Below are positions 1 through 8,413 of a stretch of DNA of 64,000 nt, piece after piece. The notes beneath the pieces were generated by a model. That model saw nothing but the letters and a program-made list of their open reading frames with translations, searched no databases and was not told where the DNA came from. Source of the stretch: Sphingomonas sanxanigenens DSM 19645 = NX02. GTDB lineage: Bacteria; Pseudomonadota; Alphaproteobacteria; Sphingomonadales; Sphingomonadaceae. Every line of letters begins with the position of its first letter. Within the stretch, counting starts at the first letter, position 1. The translations under genes were made by a program, and so were the position numbers. The stretch is taken from contig NZ_CP006644.1 of NCBI RefSeq assembly GCF_000512205.2, positions 5,160,501-5,224,500 of the forward strand, read 5' to 3'.

Positions 1-1860
1 CAGCTCGTGCACCGCAAGCTCCATCCGGCCCGATTCGATCTTGGACAGATCGAGGATGTCGTTGATGAGCCGCAGCAGGCTGGCGCCCGCCTCATGAACA
101 TATTGCGCCGATTCGACATCGTCCGGCCCCAGATTGCCGCTGCGGTTCTGCGCCAGTTCGCGCGAGAGGATCAGCAGGCTGTTGAGCGGCGTGCGCAGCT
201 CATGGCTCATATTGGCGAGGAATTCGGATTTGTAGCGGCTGGCCTGCTCCACGTCGCGCGCCTTGGCCTCGATCTCGGCCTGCGCGATCTCCACCCGGCG
301 CTTCTCCGCGGCGAGCTGATCGGTGCGCTGGCGCAATTCCTCGTTGGAGGCCTCCAATTCCTCGGTGTGCGTGCGCAATTCCTCTTCGGAGGCGCGCAGC
401 CGCCGGGCGTTGGCCTGCAGCGCGTCGTTGGTTGCCCGCAGTTCCTCTTCCTGCGTGCGCAGGCTTTCCTCGGACGCCTTGAGCTCGATCGCCTGCGCCT
501 GCGTTTCGGACAGCAGCTCCTGCGTCCGCCGCGCGCGCATGAGATTCTCGATCGAAACGCCCAGCACCGGCAGCAGCTCGTTCAGGAAGGCCTGGTCCTT
601 CTCGTCGAACGGCGCGACCGACGCGAACTCGAGCGCCGCCATCAGCCGCCCCCGAACGAGGACGGGAACGATCCACACCGTCGTGGGCGCGATCTCTCCG
701 CTGCCCGAGCGGATGCGGAAATAATCGGACGGCAGGTCGTTCAGCCGTACCGGCTGCCGGCTTGCGGCGGATTGGCCCACCAGCCCTTCGCCCGGCCGGA
801 ATCGCAGACCGCGGGCGGCGTCTGCATCGAGCCCGATCCCGCCGGCGAATCGCAGCGTCTCCCCATCGGCCTCGGGTATGTAGAGGATGGCAATCTGCGC
901 TTGCAGGCATCCGATCAGCGCCTGCAACAACCGCTGCGTGAAATCGTCGATGCCATCGGTCGACTGGATCGCCGTCATCGTTTCGGCGACGCCGGTCTTG
1001 ACCGTCGCCACGCGATCCAGTTCTGCGAGATGGCCCTGGAACCGGGTCAGCCCGCGCGCCAGTTCGCCCAGTTCATCGCCGCGACGAACGCCTTCGACCG
1101 CGAAATCGCGATCGCCGCGCACCAACCGGCTCATCAGCTCGGCGGTGCGGGTCAGCGGCTCGACCACCTGCCGCTGCGTGAAGCGCAGCGACAGCAGCAC
1201 GATGGCTATGCCGATCGCGAGGGTGATCCAGCCGATCGTCTGGACGAGCGACAGCAGCCGGTTCATCCGCGCGTTGCGAACCTCGAGCAAACGCTGTTCG
1301 TCGCGCTGCCCCCGCTCGATCTCGCCCAGCAGCCGGTCGCGGATGCCCCGCCCGCGCAGCAGCAACCGTTCGATGGTCTCGGGCGAATCGCCGCGCCGGA
1401 TCGCCGCCTGCATCGGCACAACCGCGTTGGTGCGCCAATCGTCGACCAGGGTCATGATCCGCTGCAACCGCTGCTGCTGCGTGGGATTGTCCGCGGTCAG
1501 CCGGTCCAGCGCCGCAACCGCCTCGTCGAACTCGCCCTGCCCGCTATCCACCTGCCGGCGCGCCGCCGCGCCGCGCAGCACCATCGCATCCTCCAGCCCG
1601 GCTTCGCTGTCGGCCGCCGCAAGGCGCAACCGATCGAACGCACGCAGCACGACATGGGTGTGGGCCGCCCAGCGGCTGGCGTCGGCCAGGTTCTGTTGAA
1701 CGACGATGTTGATCCCGCGCGTGGCGAGGATCATCAGGAGCAACAGGCCGAACGCCGCGATCAGCTTCCAGCGGACCGAAATGCGCTGCAGCCAGTTGTC
1801 ACCGTGCCGGGTCTCGTCCCCCACGCTGTCGGTCGTCGAGGTCGGGCGCGCGTCGGGCAT
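1..1860 (-). CDS. CHASE3-HAMP-GAF sensor histidine kinase, N-terminal 620 residues (runs off left edge)
   Basis: Membrane sensor kinase, read from the ATG at 1858-1860 leftwards; the frame is open to base 1, so the ATPase and any receiver domains lie outside the window. Visible in order: a cytoplasmic start, a membrane segment at about residues 34-55, a helical periplasmic region of CHASE3 type (to about 200), a second membrane segment, a HAMP linker, a GAF domain (about 290-430), a long coiled coil rich in EELR/EEL heptads (about 440-540), and a HisKA dimerisation helix. The H-box SHELRTPLN is clear, with the phospho-accepting His codon at about 202-204. A strong opposite-strand ORF over the same bases is a codon-bias shadow. 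Signal and partner regulator are unknown. The gene diverges from rpmI. Confidence 0.9.
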   Translation of the reverse strand, partial: MPDARPTSTTDSVGDETRHGDNWLQRISVRWKLIAAFGLLLLMILATRGINIVVQQNLADASRWAAHTHVVLRAFDRLRLAAADSEAGLEDAMVLRGAAARRQVDSGQGEFDEAVAALDRLTADNPTQQQRLQRIMTLVDDWRTNAVVPMQAAIRRGDSPETIERLLLRGRGIRDRLLGEIERGQRDEQRLLEVRNARMNRLLSLVQTIGWITLAIGIAIVLLSLRFTQRQVVEPLTRTAELMSRLVRGDRDFAVEGVRRGDELGELARGLTRFQGHLAELDRVATVKTGVAETMTAIQSTDGIDDFTQRLLQALIGCLQAQIAILYIPEADGETLRFAGGIGLDADAARGLRFRPGEGLVGQSAASRQPVRLNDLPSDYFRIRSGSGEIAPTTVWIVPVLVRGRLMAALEFASVAPFDEKDQAFLNELLPVLGVSIENLMRARRTQELLSETQAQAIELKASEESLRTQEEELRATNDALQANARRLRASEEELRTHTEELEASNEELRQRTDQLAAEKRRVEIAQAEIEAKARDVEQASRYKSEFLANMSHELRTPLNSLLILSRELAQNRSGNLGPDDVESAQYVHEAGASLLRLINDILDLSKIESGRMELAVHEL

Positions 1861-2090
1861 GGCAAAGGCCTTCGGGAAACGATGGGGCAATGCGGGAATG
1901 TCTGACGGCGCCCCCCGGCGATGTCCAGACTATCCACCCTATCGGGCCGAACGCCCGAAACCCGCCGATTCGCACCGTTGCATTGGCGGCCCGCTTCCCT
2001 TAAGGGGCCCACTTTCCGCGATTCAAGGGACTGTCCGGCTGTAATGGGCTGCCGAGGCCGTCCGCGATCGTCGATCATAAGGAGACGAAA

Positions 2091-2294
2091 ATGCCCAAGC
2101 TCAAGACCAAGAGCGGTGTGAAGAAGCGCTTCAAGATCACCGCGACGGGCAAGATCAAGCACGGCGTGGCCGGCAAGCGCCACCGCCTGATCAGCCACAA
2201 CGGCAAGTATATCCGCCAGAACCGCGGCACCTCTGTCCTGTCCGAAGCCGATACGGCGACGGTCAAGGCCTGGGCCCCCTACGGCCTGCGCTAA
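2091..2294 (+). CDS. rpmI: 50S ribosomal protein L35
   Basis: Ribosomal protein L35, 67 residues, the usual size, very rich in Lys and Arg. It starts [14 protein letters not shown] and contains the family signature around [15 protein letters not shown] good Shine-Dalgarno (aaggaga) lies 7 bases before the ATG. It is followed after 15 bases by rplT, the usual L35-L20 pair. infC, which often precedes the pair, is not upstream here; the neighbour on that side is a divergent sensor kinase. L35 binds the large subunit. Confidence 0.98.
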   Translation: MPKLKTKSGVKKRFKITATGKIKHGVAGKRHRLISHNGKYIRQNRGTSVLSEADTATVKAWAPYGLR

Positions 2295-2309
2295 GAGGAG
2301 CACTGACGA

Positions 2310-2687
2310 ATGGCACGTGTAAAACGCGGTACGACGACGCGGGCGAAGCACAACCGCATCCTCGACCAGGCGAAGGGCTATTATGGCCGTCGCAAGAACA
2401 CCATCCGCATCGCCCGCCAGGCGGTGGAGAAGGCGGGGCAGTACGCCTATCGCGACCGCAAGGTTAAGAAGCGGAACTTCCGCGCGCTGTGGATCCAGCG
2501 CATCAACGCCGCCGTGCGCGCCGAAGGCCTGACCTACGGCGTGTTCATGCACGGCCTCAAGCTCGCCGGCATCGACCTCGACCGCAAGGTCCTGGCCGAT
2601 ATCGCGATGCATGAGGGTGAGGCGTTCAGCGCGATCATCGCGCAGGCGAAGGCCGCTCTTCCCGAAGGCGCGCGCGTCGCTGCCTGA
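2310..2687 (+). CDS. rplT: 50S ribosomal protein L20
   Basis: Ribosomal protein L20, 125 residues, slightly longer than the usual 117-120 because of an Ala-rich C-terminus. The N-terminus [18 protein letters not shown] and the [23 protein letters not shown] region are typical. L20 binds 23S rRNA early in large-subunit assembly. It is co-transcribed with rpmI, with its own RBS (gaggag) upstream, and transcription appears to end at the hairpin at 2736-2767. Confidence 0.98.
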   Translation: MARVKRGTTTRAKHNRILDQAKGYYGRRKNTIRIARQAVEKAGQYAYRDRKVKKRNFRALWIQRINAAVRAEGLTYGVFMHGLKLAGIDLDRKVLADIAMHEGEAFSAIIAQAKAALPEGARVAA

Positions 2688-2735
2688 AGGCCGAGGCCGG
2701 CGCGGGTGACCCTGCCGACCCCTTGAAAAGATAGA

Positions 2736-2767
2736 GGCGCCGGTGGGATCTCCCGCCGGCGCCTTTT
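2736..2767 (+). terminator. intrinsic terminator of rpmI-rplT
   Basis: Perfect 8-bp GC stem (ggcgccgg at 2736-2743, ccggcgcc at 2756-2763) followed by a run of four T. It lies 48 bases after the rplT stop and before the convergent dioxygenase gene. Confidence 0.85.
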
Positions 2768-2785
2768 CCTTGTCAGCGAATGGCG

Positions 2786-3571
2786 TCAGCGAATGGCGCG
2801 CTCGATCGGCGTGTCGCCATCCGCGCGCAGCACGCGCGCCGCCGGGTCGGCGGGCAGCAGCGGCGGCTGCGCAAGGAAGCGCGGCTCGCTGCCGCGGTGC
2901 GCCCGCGCCGAATGGACGAGGAACGGGTGGCACAGATAGACGCTGCCCGCGCGGCCGACAGCCGGCACCTCCGGCCGCCCGTCCGATCCGCCGAAATTGC
3001 CTGCAGCCAGTTCGCGCAACGTCAGCCCGGCGTCGCCGGCCGGCGCCAGCGCGCGGGCGATGTCGACATGCGATCCCACCCGGATCCGCGTCGGCGCATC
3101 GTCGATGCCGACGTCGGAGAAGAGGAACAGCAGCAGCAGCGCGCGGCCGCGGCTGAAGACATTGGCGCGCCAGTCGAGAAAATCGGGCGCGTCGGTGCCG
3201 AAGCTGACATCGATATGCCAGCCGGTATCGCCGGGATCGTCGGGCAAGGGGAAGCGCACGGGAAACGTGCCGAGCGCGCCCAGGCGCTGCCAGCGGCCGG
3301 GGCCGACGAGCTGGTCGAAGGCGCGTTCCAGCACCGGGCTCCGCGCCGCTTCCTGGAAGGGCGGCTGGGCATAATGGCCAAGACGGACGACGGGCTGGCG
3401 CCAGCCTGACGGATCGTCGGGCGTGCCCGGCAGATCGCGCCACAGGATCTCGCGCGCCGCCCGGGCGGTCTCGGGGGAAAAGGCCTGGTCGATGCGGACG
3501 AAGCCGCGGGCGATGAACTGGTCGATGGCGTGCGCGCGCAAACCGTGCGCGGCGTCAGGGACGAAAGGCAT
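2786..3571 (-). CDS. phytanoyl-CoA dioxygenase (PhyH) family protein
   Basis: Fe(II)/2-oxoglutarate-dependent oxygenase of the PhyH family, 261 residues, cytoplasmic. The metal-binding HxD pair is seen as GWHIDVSF (His119, Asp121), and a distal His lies in CHPFLVHSARAH (about 215-220) followed by the PRF segment that would bind 2-oxoglutarate. The substrate cannot be told from sequence; bacterial PhyH proteins hydroxylate very diverse small molecules. The gene stands alone, convergent with rplT and in the same direction as the upstream cytochrome gene, 159 bases away. ATG at 3571 is the natural start. Confidence 0.85.
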   Translation of the reverse strand: MPFVPDAAHGLRAHAIDQFIARGFVRIDQAFSPETARAAREILWRDLPGTPDDPSGWRQPVVRLGHYAQPPFQEAARSPVLERAFDQLVGPGRWQRLGALGTFPVRFPLPDDPGDTGWHIDVSFGTDAPDFLDWRANVFSRGRALLLLFLFSDVGIDDAPTRIRVGSHVDIARALAPAGDAGLTLRELAAGNFGGSDGRPEVPAVGRAGSVYLCHPFLVHSARAHRGSEPRFLAQPPLLPADPAARVLRADGDTPIERAIR

Positions 3572-3634
3572 GAAAACGATCTCGCAGCTTGCTTGCCCCC
3601 GATCCGGCGGGGCCGGCGGGGCGGTGCACAGGAA

Positions 3635-3654
3635 GCGGCCTCGGGAGAGGCCGC
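3635..3654 (-). terminator. hairpin downstream of the cytochrome c gene
   Basis: Perfect 8-bp stem (gcggcctc and gaggccgc, loop ggga) about 75 bases past the cycM stop codon. No T-run follows on the minus strand, so termination is only a guess. Confidence 0.35.
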
Positions 3655-3730
3655 GGCCGGAGTTCAGCGCAAGCGAAGCGAGAAGATCGTCATCACGGCT
3701 CCGTAAGGTCGGCGAATCGCGGGTTCAGTT

Positions 3731-4384
3731 TTATTCCGACGCGTTGGCCGCCGGCTCGGCGTCATTGCCTTCCGGCGCCGCCGCGGCTTCGTTGTTGCCG
3801 CCGCCATTGGCTTCGGCTGCCGCCGCATCGCCGTCGGGCGCCGCGGCTGCCGCCGGAGCCGCGGGCAACGGCAGGTTGGATCCCTGCTGGTTGAGATAGA
3901 CCATCAGATTGGCGCGATCTTCCGGCTTGGAGAGGCCAGCGAAGGTCATCTTGGTGCCCGGCGCGAACTTGCGCGGCGAGGTGAGCCACGCGTTCATCTT
4001 CGCCCAGTCCCAATTGCCGCCGACCGCCTTCAGCGGATCGGAGAAGGCGAAACCGCCCTTGCCCTGGCCAATCGGCTCACCCATCGTGCCGTACAGATTG
4101 GGGCCGATACCGTTCGCGCCGCCCTGGTTGATCGTGTGACAGGCCGCGCACTTCTTGAATACCTCGGCACCCTTGGCCCCATCCGCGCTGGCGAGCAGCG
4201 TCTCGATCGGCGGCCCGGCGTCCGCGGCAGTGCCTTCGCCTTCCAGTTCGACGCCCTCGATGGGGTAGCCCATCTTCTCGGGCCGCTCGGGATGGAAATA
4301 TTCGCCCGTCAGGATCGAGAGCCCCAACGCCGCGATACCCCCGGCGAGAACCCAGCCCGCGATCGTATTGAAGCGATTGTCCAT
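3731..4384 (-). CDS. cycM: membrane-anchored class I cytochrome c (CycM/c552 type)
   Basis: Electron carrier of about 217 residues. One uncleaved N-terminal membrane helix (about residues 9-27) is followed by a short linker and a cytochrome c domain with the heme motif CAACH at 79-83 and the Met ligand in GTKMTF (Met146). This is the layout of the alphaproteobacterial membrane cytochrome that passes electrons from the bc1 complex to the terminal oxidase, facing the periplasm. After about residue 175 comes an Ala/Pro/Gly/Glu-rich, low-complexity tail with no obvious function. The gene diverges from pheA with 155 bases between the starts used here. The symbol is by family resemblance. Confidence 0.88.
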   Translation of the reverse strand: MDNRFNTIAGWVLAGGIAALGLSILTGEYFHPERPEKMGYPIEGVELEGEGTAADAGPPIETLLASADGAKGAEVFKKCAACHTINQGGANGIGPNLYGTMGEPIGQGKGGFAFSDPLKAVGGNWDWAKMNAWLTSPRKFAPGTKMTFAGLSKPEDRANLMVYLNQQGSNLPLPAAPAAAAAPDGDAAAAEANGGGNNEAAAAPEGNDAEPAANASE

Positions 4385-4539
4385 GCGCCCCCGAACCTCT
4401 CTCGTTAGCAGCCCGTCCCTGCAGGCCTATGAGTTCCCATAGAATCGGCCGTGCGGGCGCGCAAGCGCCAGACGGCGTGCGCTTTGCGCATGCGCGTGCT
4501 TGCGGACGCGCGAAGGGGTGGCTAAGCGCGCACGCCACC

Positions 4540-5430
4540 ATGGAAAGCTATCCCGCCCCCGCCCGGCCGATCGTCGCCGGCATGATCGAGGCCGCAGCGC
4601 GCGAGCCGCAGCGCGCCGTCGCCTTCCAGGGCGCGCCCGGCGCCAACTCGCATATCGCGGTTGCGCAGGCCTTTCCCGATGCGCTGCCGCTGCCCTGTTT
4701 CAGCTTCGAGGATGCGATCGACGCCGTTCGCGAGGGGCGCGCCGACTGCGCGATGATCCCGATCGAGAATTCGCTGCACGGCCGCGTGGCGGACATGCAC
4801 TTCCTGCTGCCCGAATCGGGGCTGGTAATCACCGGAGAGCATTTCCTCGGCATCCATTATTGCCTCGTCGGCCTCACGCCCGATGCCGCGGTCGTCGAGG
4901 CGATGAGCCATCCGCAGGCGCTGGGCCAGTGCCGCAACTGGCTGCGCGCGCGCGGCATCAGGCCGATTCCCTATCCCGACACCGCCGGCGCGGCCGCGCT
5001 CGTCGCGGAACTGGGCAATCCCCGAATCGGCGCGATCGTGCCGCCGCTCGCCGCGGAGACCTATGGCCTGCCGATCCTGGAAACCGGGCTTGAGGACGCC
5101 GCGCACAACATGACGCGCTTCGTCGTCCTCGCGCGGGATTCAGGCACGGTAACGGGCCCCGGCCCGTTCGTGACGACCTTCATCTTCGAAGTGAAGAACG
5201 TGCCTGCCGCGCTCTACAAGGCGCTGGGCGGCTTCGCGACCAACGGCCTCAACATGACCAAGCTGGAAAGCTACCAGCGCGGCGCCAGTTTCGCGGCCAC
5301 CGAATTCTACTGCGATATCGAGGGGCATCCCGACGATCCCACGCTCAGCCGCGCGCTGGAGGAACTGAAGTTCCACACCAAATGGGTGCGCATCCTCGGT
5401 ACCTATCCGCAGGCACGCAAGCGGGGCTGA
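4540..5430 (+). CDS. pheA: prephenate dehydratase
   Basis: Converts prephenate to phenylpyruvate in phenylalanine synthesis; cytoplasmic, 296 residues. The catalytic domain starts near AFQGAPGANSH and includes the conserved ENS (PIENSLHG) and the NMTRFVVL segment with the TRF motif. A C-terminal ACT domain follows (about 195-285, with LNMTKLESYQ), the Phe-binding feedback site. There is no chorismate mutase domain. The open frame extends back to 4429, but the ATG at 4540 (MESYPAPARPIVAG) is preferred because the upstream part has no family character. Monocistronic as far as can be seen. Confidence 0.95.
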   Translation: MESYPAPARPIVAGMIEAAAREPQRAVAFQGAPGANSHIAVAQAFPDALPLPCFSFEDAIDAVREGRADCAMIPIENSLHGRVADMHFLLPESGLVITGEHFLGIHYCLVGLTPDAAVVEAMSHPQALGQCRNWLRARGIRPIPYPDTAGAAALVAELGNPRIGAIVPPLAAETYGLPILETGLEDAAHNMTRFVVLARDSGTVTGPGPFVTTFIFEVKNVPAALYKALGGFATNGLNMTKLESYQRGASFAATEFYCDIEGHPDDPTLSRALEELKFHTKWVRILGTYPQARKRG

Positions 5431-5561
5431 ACCCACCGCGGCGCAGGATCGACCTGCCGACCCCATCTTCCGTCCACGAAGGGAAGAACGAATGGACGCC
5501 ACCGCCAGCGACCGGAGATGCCGGGACGCGACGCGGTCGCGCGCGATTTCATCCAATTTCT

Positions 5562-5630
5562 GGGACATAATATGAAACTCGTTTTTCGATGGCCATGCAC
5601 CCAGGGCCGTGGAGTTTCATATTATGTCCC
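5562..5630. repeat. perfect 19-bp inverted repeat with 31-bp spacer
   Basis: Arms at 5562-5580 and 5612-5630 are exact reverse complements (left arm gggacataatatgaaactc), and they read toward a gtcccc-gaaact core on the right. A related gtccccgaaact string occurs at 15991-16003. The form resembles REP sequences mobilised by RAYT/Y1 transposases; no such transposase is in the window. The rest of the 529-base gap between pheA and narK (5431-5959) holds no convincing gene; its end is the narK leader. Confidence 0.7.
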
Positions 5631-5799
5631 CGAAACTTCTACCCGAGACTTCCCTGCGCCGTTGTGAAATCGACGTGCGTGCAATTGCTGCATCGCAAAA
5701 GAATCGGCTTGCGCGATATGTATATCCATGACAGCTTCATGACGTCCGAGCACTGACGTTCGGAAGATTCATAACCGGTCAGGTCCAACGAGGGGCATG

Positions 5800-5886
5800 G
5801 CCGGCGCGCCGCTCCCGAGGAGCGCGCAAGGCAAAGACGCCGCCCGAACCGGTCCCCCAATGGCCGCGCTTCGAGGCGGCTTTTTT
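5800..5886 (+). promoter_or_regulatory. narK leader with attenuator-like terminator (candidate NasT/ANTAR target)
   Basis: About 74 bases before the narK start lies an intrinsic terminator: stem gccgc (5863-5867) with gcggc (5876-5880), then six T at 5881-5886. Upstream are two further hairpins: cgctcc-cga-ggagcg at about 5810-5824, and a GGC/GCC stem (5830-5841) with hexaloop AAAGAC (A at position 1, G at position 4). ANTAR-type antiterminators such as NasT and NasR recognise hairpins with such hexaloops before terminators in nitrate assimilation leaders. The terminator is seen directly; the ANTAR assignment is inference, and the first expected hexaloop hairpin is not clean. No nasT or nasS gene is in the window. 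Confidence 0.5.
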
Positions 5887-5959
5887 CATGCCCTCTTGCG
5901 GATCGGTCTTGGCGTGGGGGTCGCCAGCCGGGGTCCGCAGAGCAGCGCGGAGCCGTTCG

Positions 5960-7168
5960 ATGAACAAGGGATTCTGGAATGCGGGCCATCGCCCGACATT
6001 GTTCGCAGCCTTCCTCTATTTCGACCTCGCCTTCATGGTTTGGGTGCTGCTCGGGCCGCTGGGACCGGATATCGCCAAGGACCTCGGGCTGAGCGCGGCC
6101 CAAAAGGGCTTCATGGTCGCGGTGCCGACATTGGCCGGCGCGATCCTGCGGCTGGTCAACGGGCTGCTGGTCGACAAGATCGGCCCCAAGCGCACCGGCG
6201 CGATCAACCAGGTGGTGGTGATCGCGGGGCTGGTCACCGCGTGGGGCCTGGGCGTCCACAGCTTCCTCGGCACGATCGCGGTCGGCGTGATCCTCGGCTT
6301 TGCCGGCGCCAGCTTCGCGGTCGCGCTGCCGCTCGCCAGCCGCTGGTATCCGGCCGAGCATCAGGGCACCGCGCTCGGCATCGCCGGCATGGGCAATTCG
6401 GGCACGGTGCTGGCCGCGCTGTTCGCCCCCGCGCTCGCCAAGGCGTTCGGCTGGAACGCGGTGCTCGGCCTCGCCGCGATCCCGCTCGCCATCGTCTTCG
6501 TCATCTATCTGGTGCTCGCCAAGGATGCGCCCAACCAGCCCGCCCCCAAGCCCTTCACCGCCTATCTCGAACCGCTCAAGACGGCGGATGCCTGGTGGTT
6601 CATGCTGTTCTACGGCGTCACCTTCGGCGGCTTCGTCGGCCTTTCCGCCTCGCTCAGCATCTATTTCACCGACCAGTTCGGGCTGACCACGATCGTCGCC
6701 GGCTACTGCACCGCCGCCTGCGTGTTCGCCGGATCGATGGTGCGGCCGATGGGCGGCGCGCTGGCGGACCGGATCGGCGGCACCCGTACCCTGATGCTGG
6801 TCTATGCGCTGGCGGCGGTCACGCTCGCCGCGATCAGCACCGGCCCGGCCAACCTGCCGATCGCGCTCGGGCTGTTCGTGGTCGCGATGCTGGCGCTGGG
6901 CGCCGGCAACGGCGCGGTGTTCCAGCTCGTGCCGCAGCGCTTCGCCAAGGAAATCGGCGTGATGACCGGGCTGGTCGGCTTCGCCGGCGGCGTCGGCGGC
7001 TTCTACCTCGCCTCCTCGCTCGGCCTCGCCAAGCAGGTGACGGGCAGCCCGCAGCTCGGCTTCCTGGTGTTCGCGGCGCTGGCCGTGGTGGCGCTCGGCA
7101 GCCTCACATTGGTGCGCCGCCGCTGGCAGCGGACCTGGGGCGCGGCGCTTGCCGGCGCGCGGATCTGA
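5960..7168 (+). CDS. narK: MFS nitrate/nitrite transporter (NarK/NasA family)
   Basis: Inner-membrane nitrate transporter of 402 residues with about 12 membrane segments. Family features include FDLAFMVWVLLGPLGPDIA in helix 1, the RLVNGLLVDKIGPKR loop, and the Gly-rich signature around GMGNSGTVLAALFAPALA. Start chosen at ATG 5960 (MNKGFWNAGHRP), which lies after the leader terminator; the frame is open further upstream without family character. It heads the nitrate assimilation operon, and its stop overlaps the next start (TGATG). Confidence 0.93.
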   Translation: MNKGFWNAGHRPTLFAAFLYFDLAFMVWVLLGPLGPDIAKDLGLSAAQKGFMVAVPTLAGAILRLVNGLLVDKIGPKRTGAINQVVVIAGLVTAWGLGVHSFLGTIAVGVILGFAGASFAVALPLASRWYPAEHQGTALGIAGMGNSGTVLAALFAPALAKAFGWNAVLGLAAIPLAIVFVIYLVLAKDAPNQPAPKPFTAYLEPLKTADAWWFMLFYGVTFGGFVGLSASLSIYFTDQFGLTTIVAGYCTAACVFAGSMVRPMGGALADRIGGTRTLMLVYALAAVTLAAISTGPANLPIALGLFVVAMLALGAGNGAVFQLVPQRFAKEIGVMTGLVGFAGGVGGFYLASSLGLAKQVTGSPQLGFLVFAALAVVALGSLTLVRRRWQRTWGAALAGARI

Positions 7169-8403
7169 TGCGCGGACTCCATGCCCTCGTCGCGGTCGGG
7201 GCGCTTGCCGCCCCGGCCGCGGCCACCGCCCAGGCGACGGCCCAAAGTGCGGCGGCCGGCTTCACCCCGATTGTCGACGCCCGCCTGCGCTATGAGGGCG
7301 TCGATCAGGATGGGCTGCCGCGCGACGCCGATGCGGTCACCGCCCGCATGCGCAGCGGCTTCGAGTACAGGCGCGGCGCCTTCGCGGTGCTGGCCGAGGC
7401 CGAGGCGACCCTGGCGATCTCCGGCCGCTACAACAGCACCACCAACGGCAAGACGCTGTTCCCGACCGTCGCCGATCCCCAGACGGTCGAGCTCAACCGC
7501 CTCCAGCTCCAGTATCGCGGGCTGCCGAAGACGGTGCTGACGGTCGGCCGCCAGCGCATCAACCTCGACGACCAGCGCTTCGTCGGTTCGGTGGCGTGGC
7601 GGCAGAACGAACAGACCTTCGACGCCGTCCGCCTCGAAAGCCAGGCGCTCGGCCCGGTGATGCTCGACATCACCTATGCCTGGTCCGATCGCACCATCTT
7701 CGGCATCGACAGCGCAACCCAAGCCATCTCCGGCGACAACCTGCTGGCTAGCGCCGGTGTGAAGCTGGGGCCGGTGACGGTGAAGGGGCTGACCTTCCTC
7801 ATCGATCAGGATGAGCCGGGGAAGCGCCAGTTTTCCAGCCAGACCTATGGCGTGCGCGCGGTCGGCGCCTTCCCGCTGGGCGACACGGTCAAGCTTGGCC
7901 TGATCGCCAGCTACGCCCGCCAGTCCGACTGGCAGGGCAACCCCAATGATTATCGCGCCGATTACTGGCTGGGCGAGGCGGCGCTGACCGCCGCCGGCGT
8001 CACCCTGACCGGCGGCTATGAGGTGCTGGGCGCGGGCCGGGGCCAGGGCAGGGACAGGGGCGGCGCCGGCACCGCCTTCCAGACGCCGCTCGCCACCGCC
8101 CACAAATTCCAGGGCTGGGCGGACAAGTTCCTGACGACGCCCGCCAACGGCATCCGCGACCTCTATGCCAGCGCCGGTTATGCGCTGCCGAAGACACCAG
8201 CGGGGCCGGTGAGCCTGCTCGTCGCCTGGCACCGCTTCGACAGCGACCGGCTGTCGATCGACTACGGCACCGAATGGAACGCGCAGATCGGCGTGAAGCC
8301 GAGCAAGCGGATCAGCCTCCTCGCCAAATTCGCCGCCTATGACGCCAACCGCTTCGCGACCGATACGACGAAGCTGTGGCTCGAACTCGACTATGTCCTG
8401 TGA
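7168..8403 (+). CDS. alginate-export-like outer-membrane beta-barrel protein in the nitrate operon
   Basis: Probable outer-membrane barrel of 411 residues. A signal peptide is evident (MRGLHALVAVGALAAPAAATAQA), followed by alternating amphipathic strands typical of the alginate_export/porin-like group: GGRQRINLDDQRF-like segments, DITYAWSDRTIFG, and a C-terminus ending in an aromatic-rich strand (WLELDYVL). It is read in the same frame as upstream DNA, but ATG 7168 overlaps the narK stop by one base, so translation is probably coupled. Its place between narK and nirB suggests a channel for nitrate or another anion. That role is inferred from context only. Confidence 0.8.
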   Translation: MRGLHALVAVGALAAPAAATAQATAQSAAAGFTPIVDARLRYEGVDQDGLPRDADAVTARMRSGFEYRRGAFAVLAEAEATLAISGRYNSTTNGKTLFPTVADPQTVELNRLQLQYRGLPKTVLTVGRQRINLDDQRFVGSVAWRQNEQTFDAVRLESQALGPVMLDITYAWSDRTIFGIDSATQAISGDNLLASAGVKLGPVTVKGLTFLIDQDEPGKRQFSSQTYGVRAVGAFPLGDTVKLGLIASYARQSDWQGNPNDYRADYWLGEAALTAAGVTLTGGYEVLGAGRGQGRDRGGAGTAFQTPLATAHKFQGWADKFLTTPANGIRDLYASAGYALPKTPAGPVSLLVAWHRFDSDRLSIDYGTEWNAQIGVKPSKRISLLAKFAAYDANRFATDTTKLWLELDYVL

Positions 8404-8413
8404 GGATCCAGCC

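Noticed and set aside
7-1905. 632-residue open frame on the plus strand
   Set aside because: It mirrors the histidine kinase; its translation is Arg/Gln/Pro-rich without domains, while the minus strand has HAMP, GAF and HisKA motifs.
5562-5630. The 19-bp inverted repeat as the pheA terminator
   Set aside because: It lies 130 bases past the stop, its loop is 31 bases and no T-run follows the right arm.
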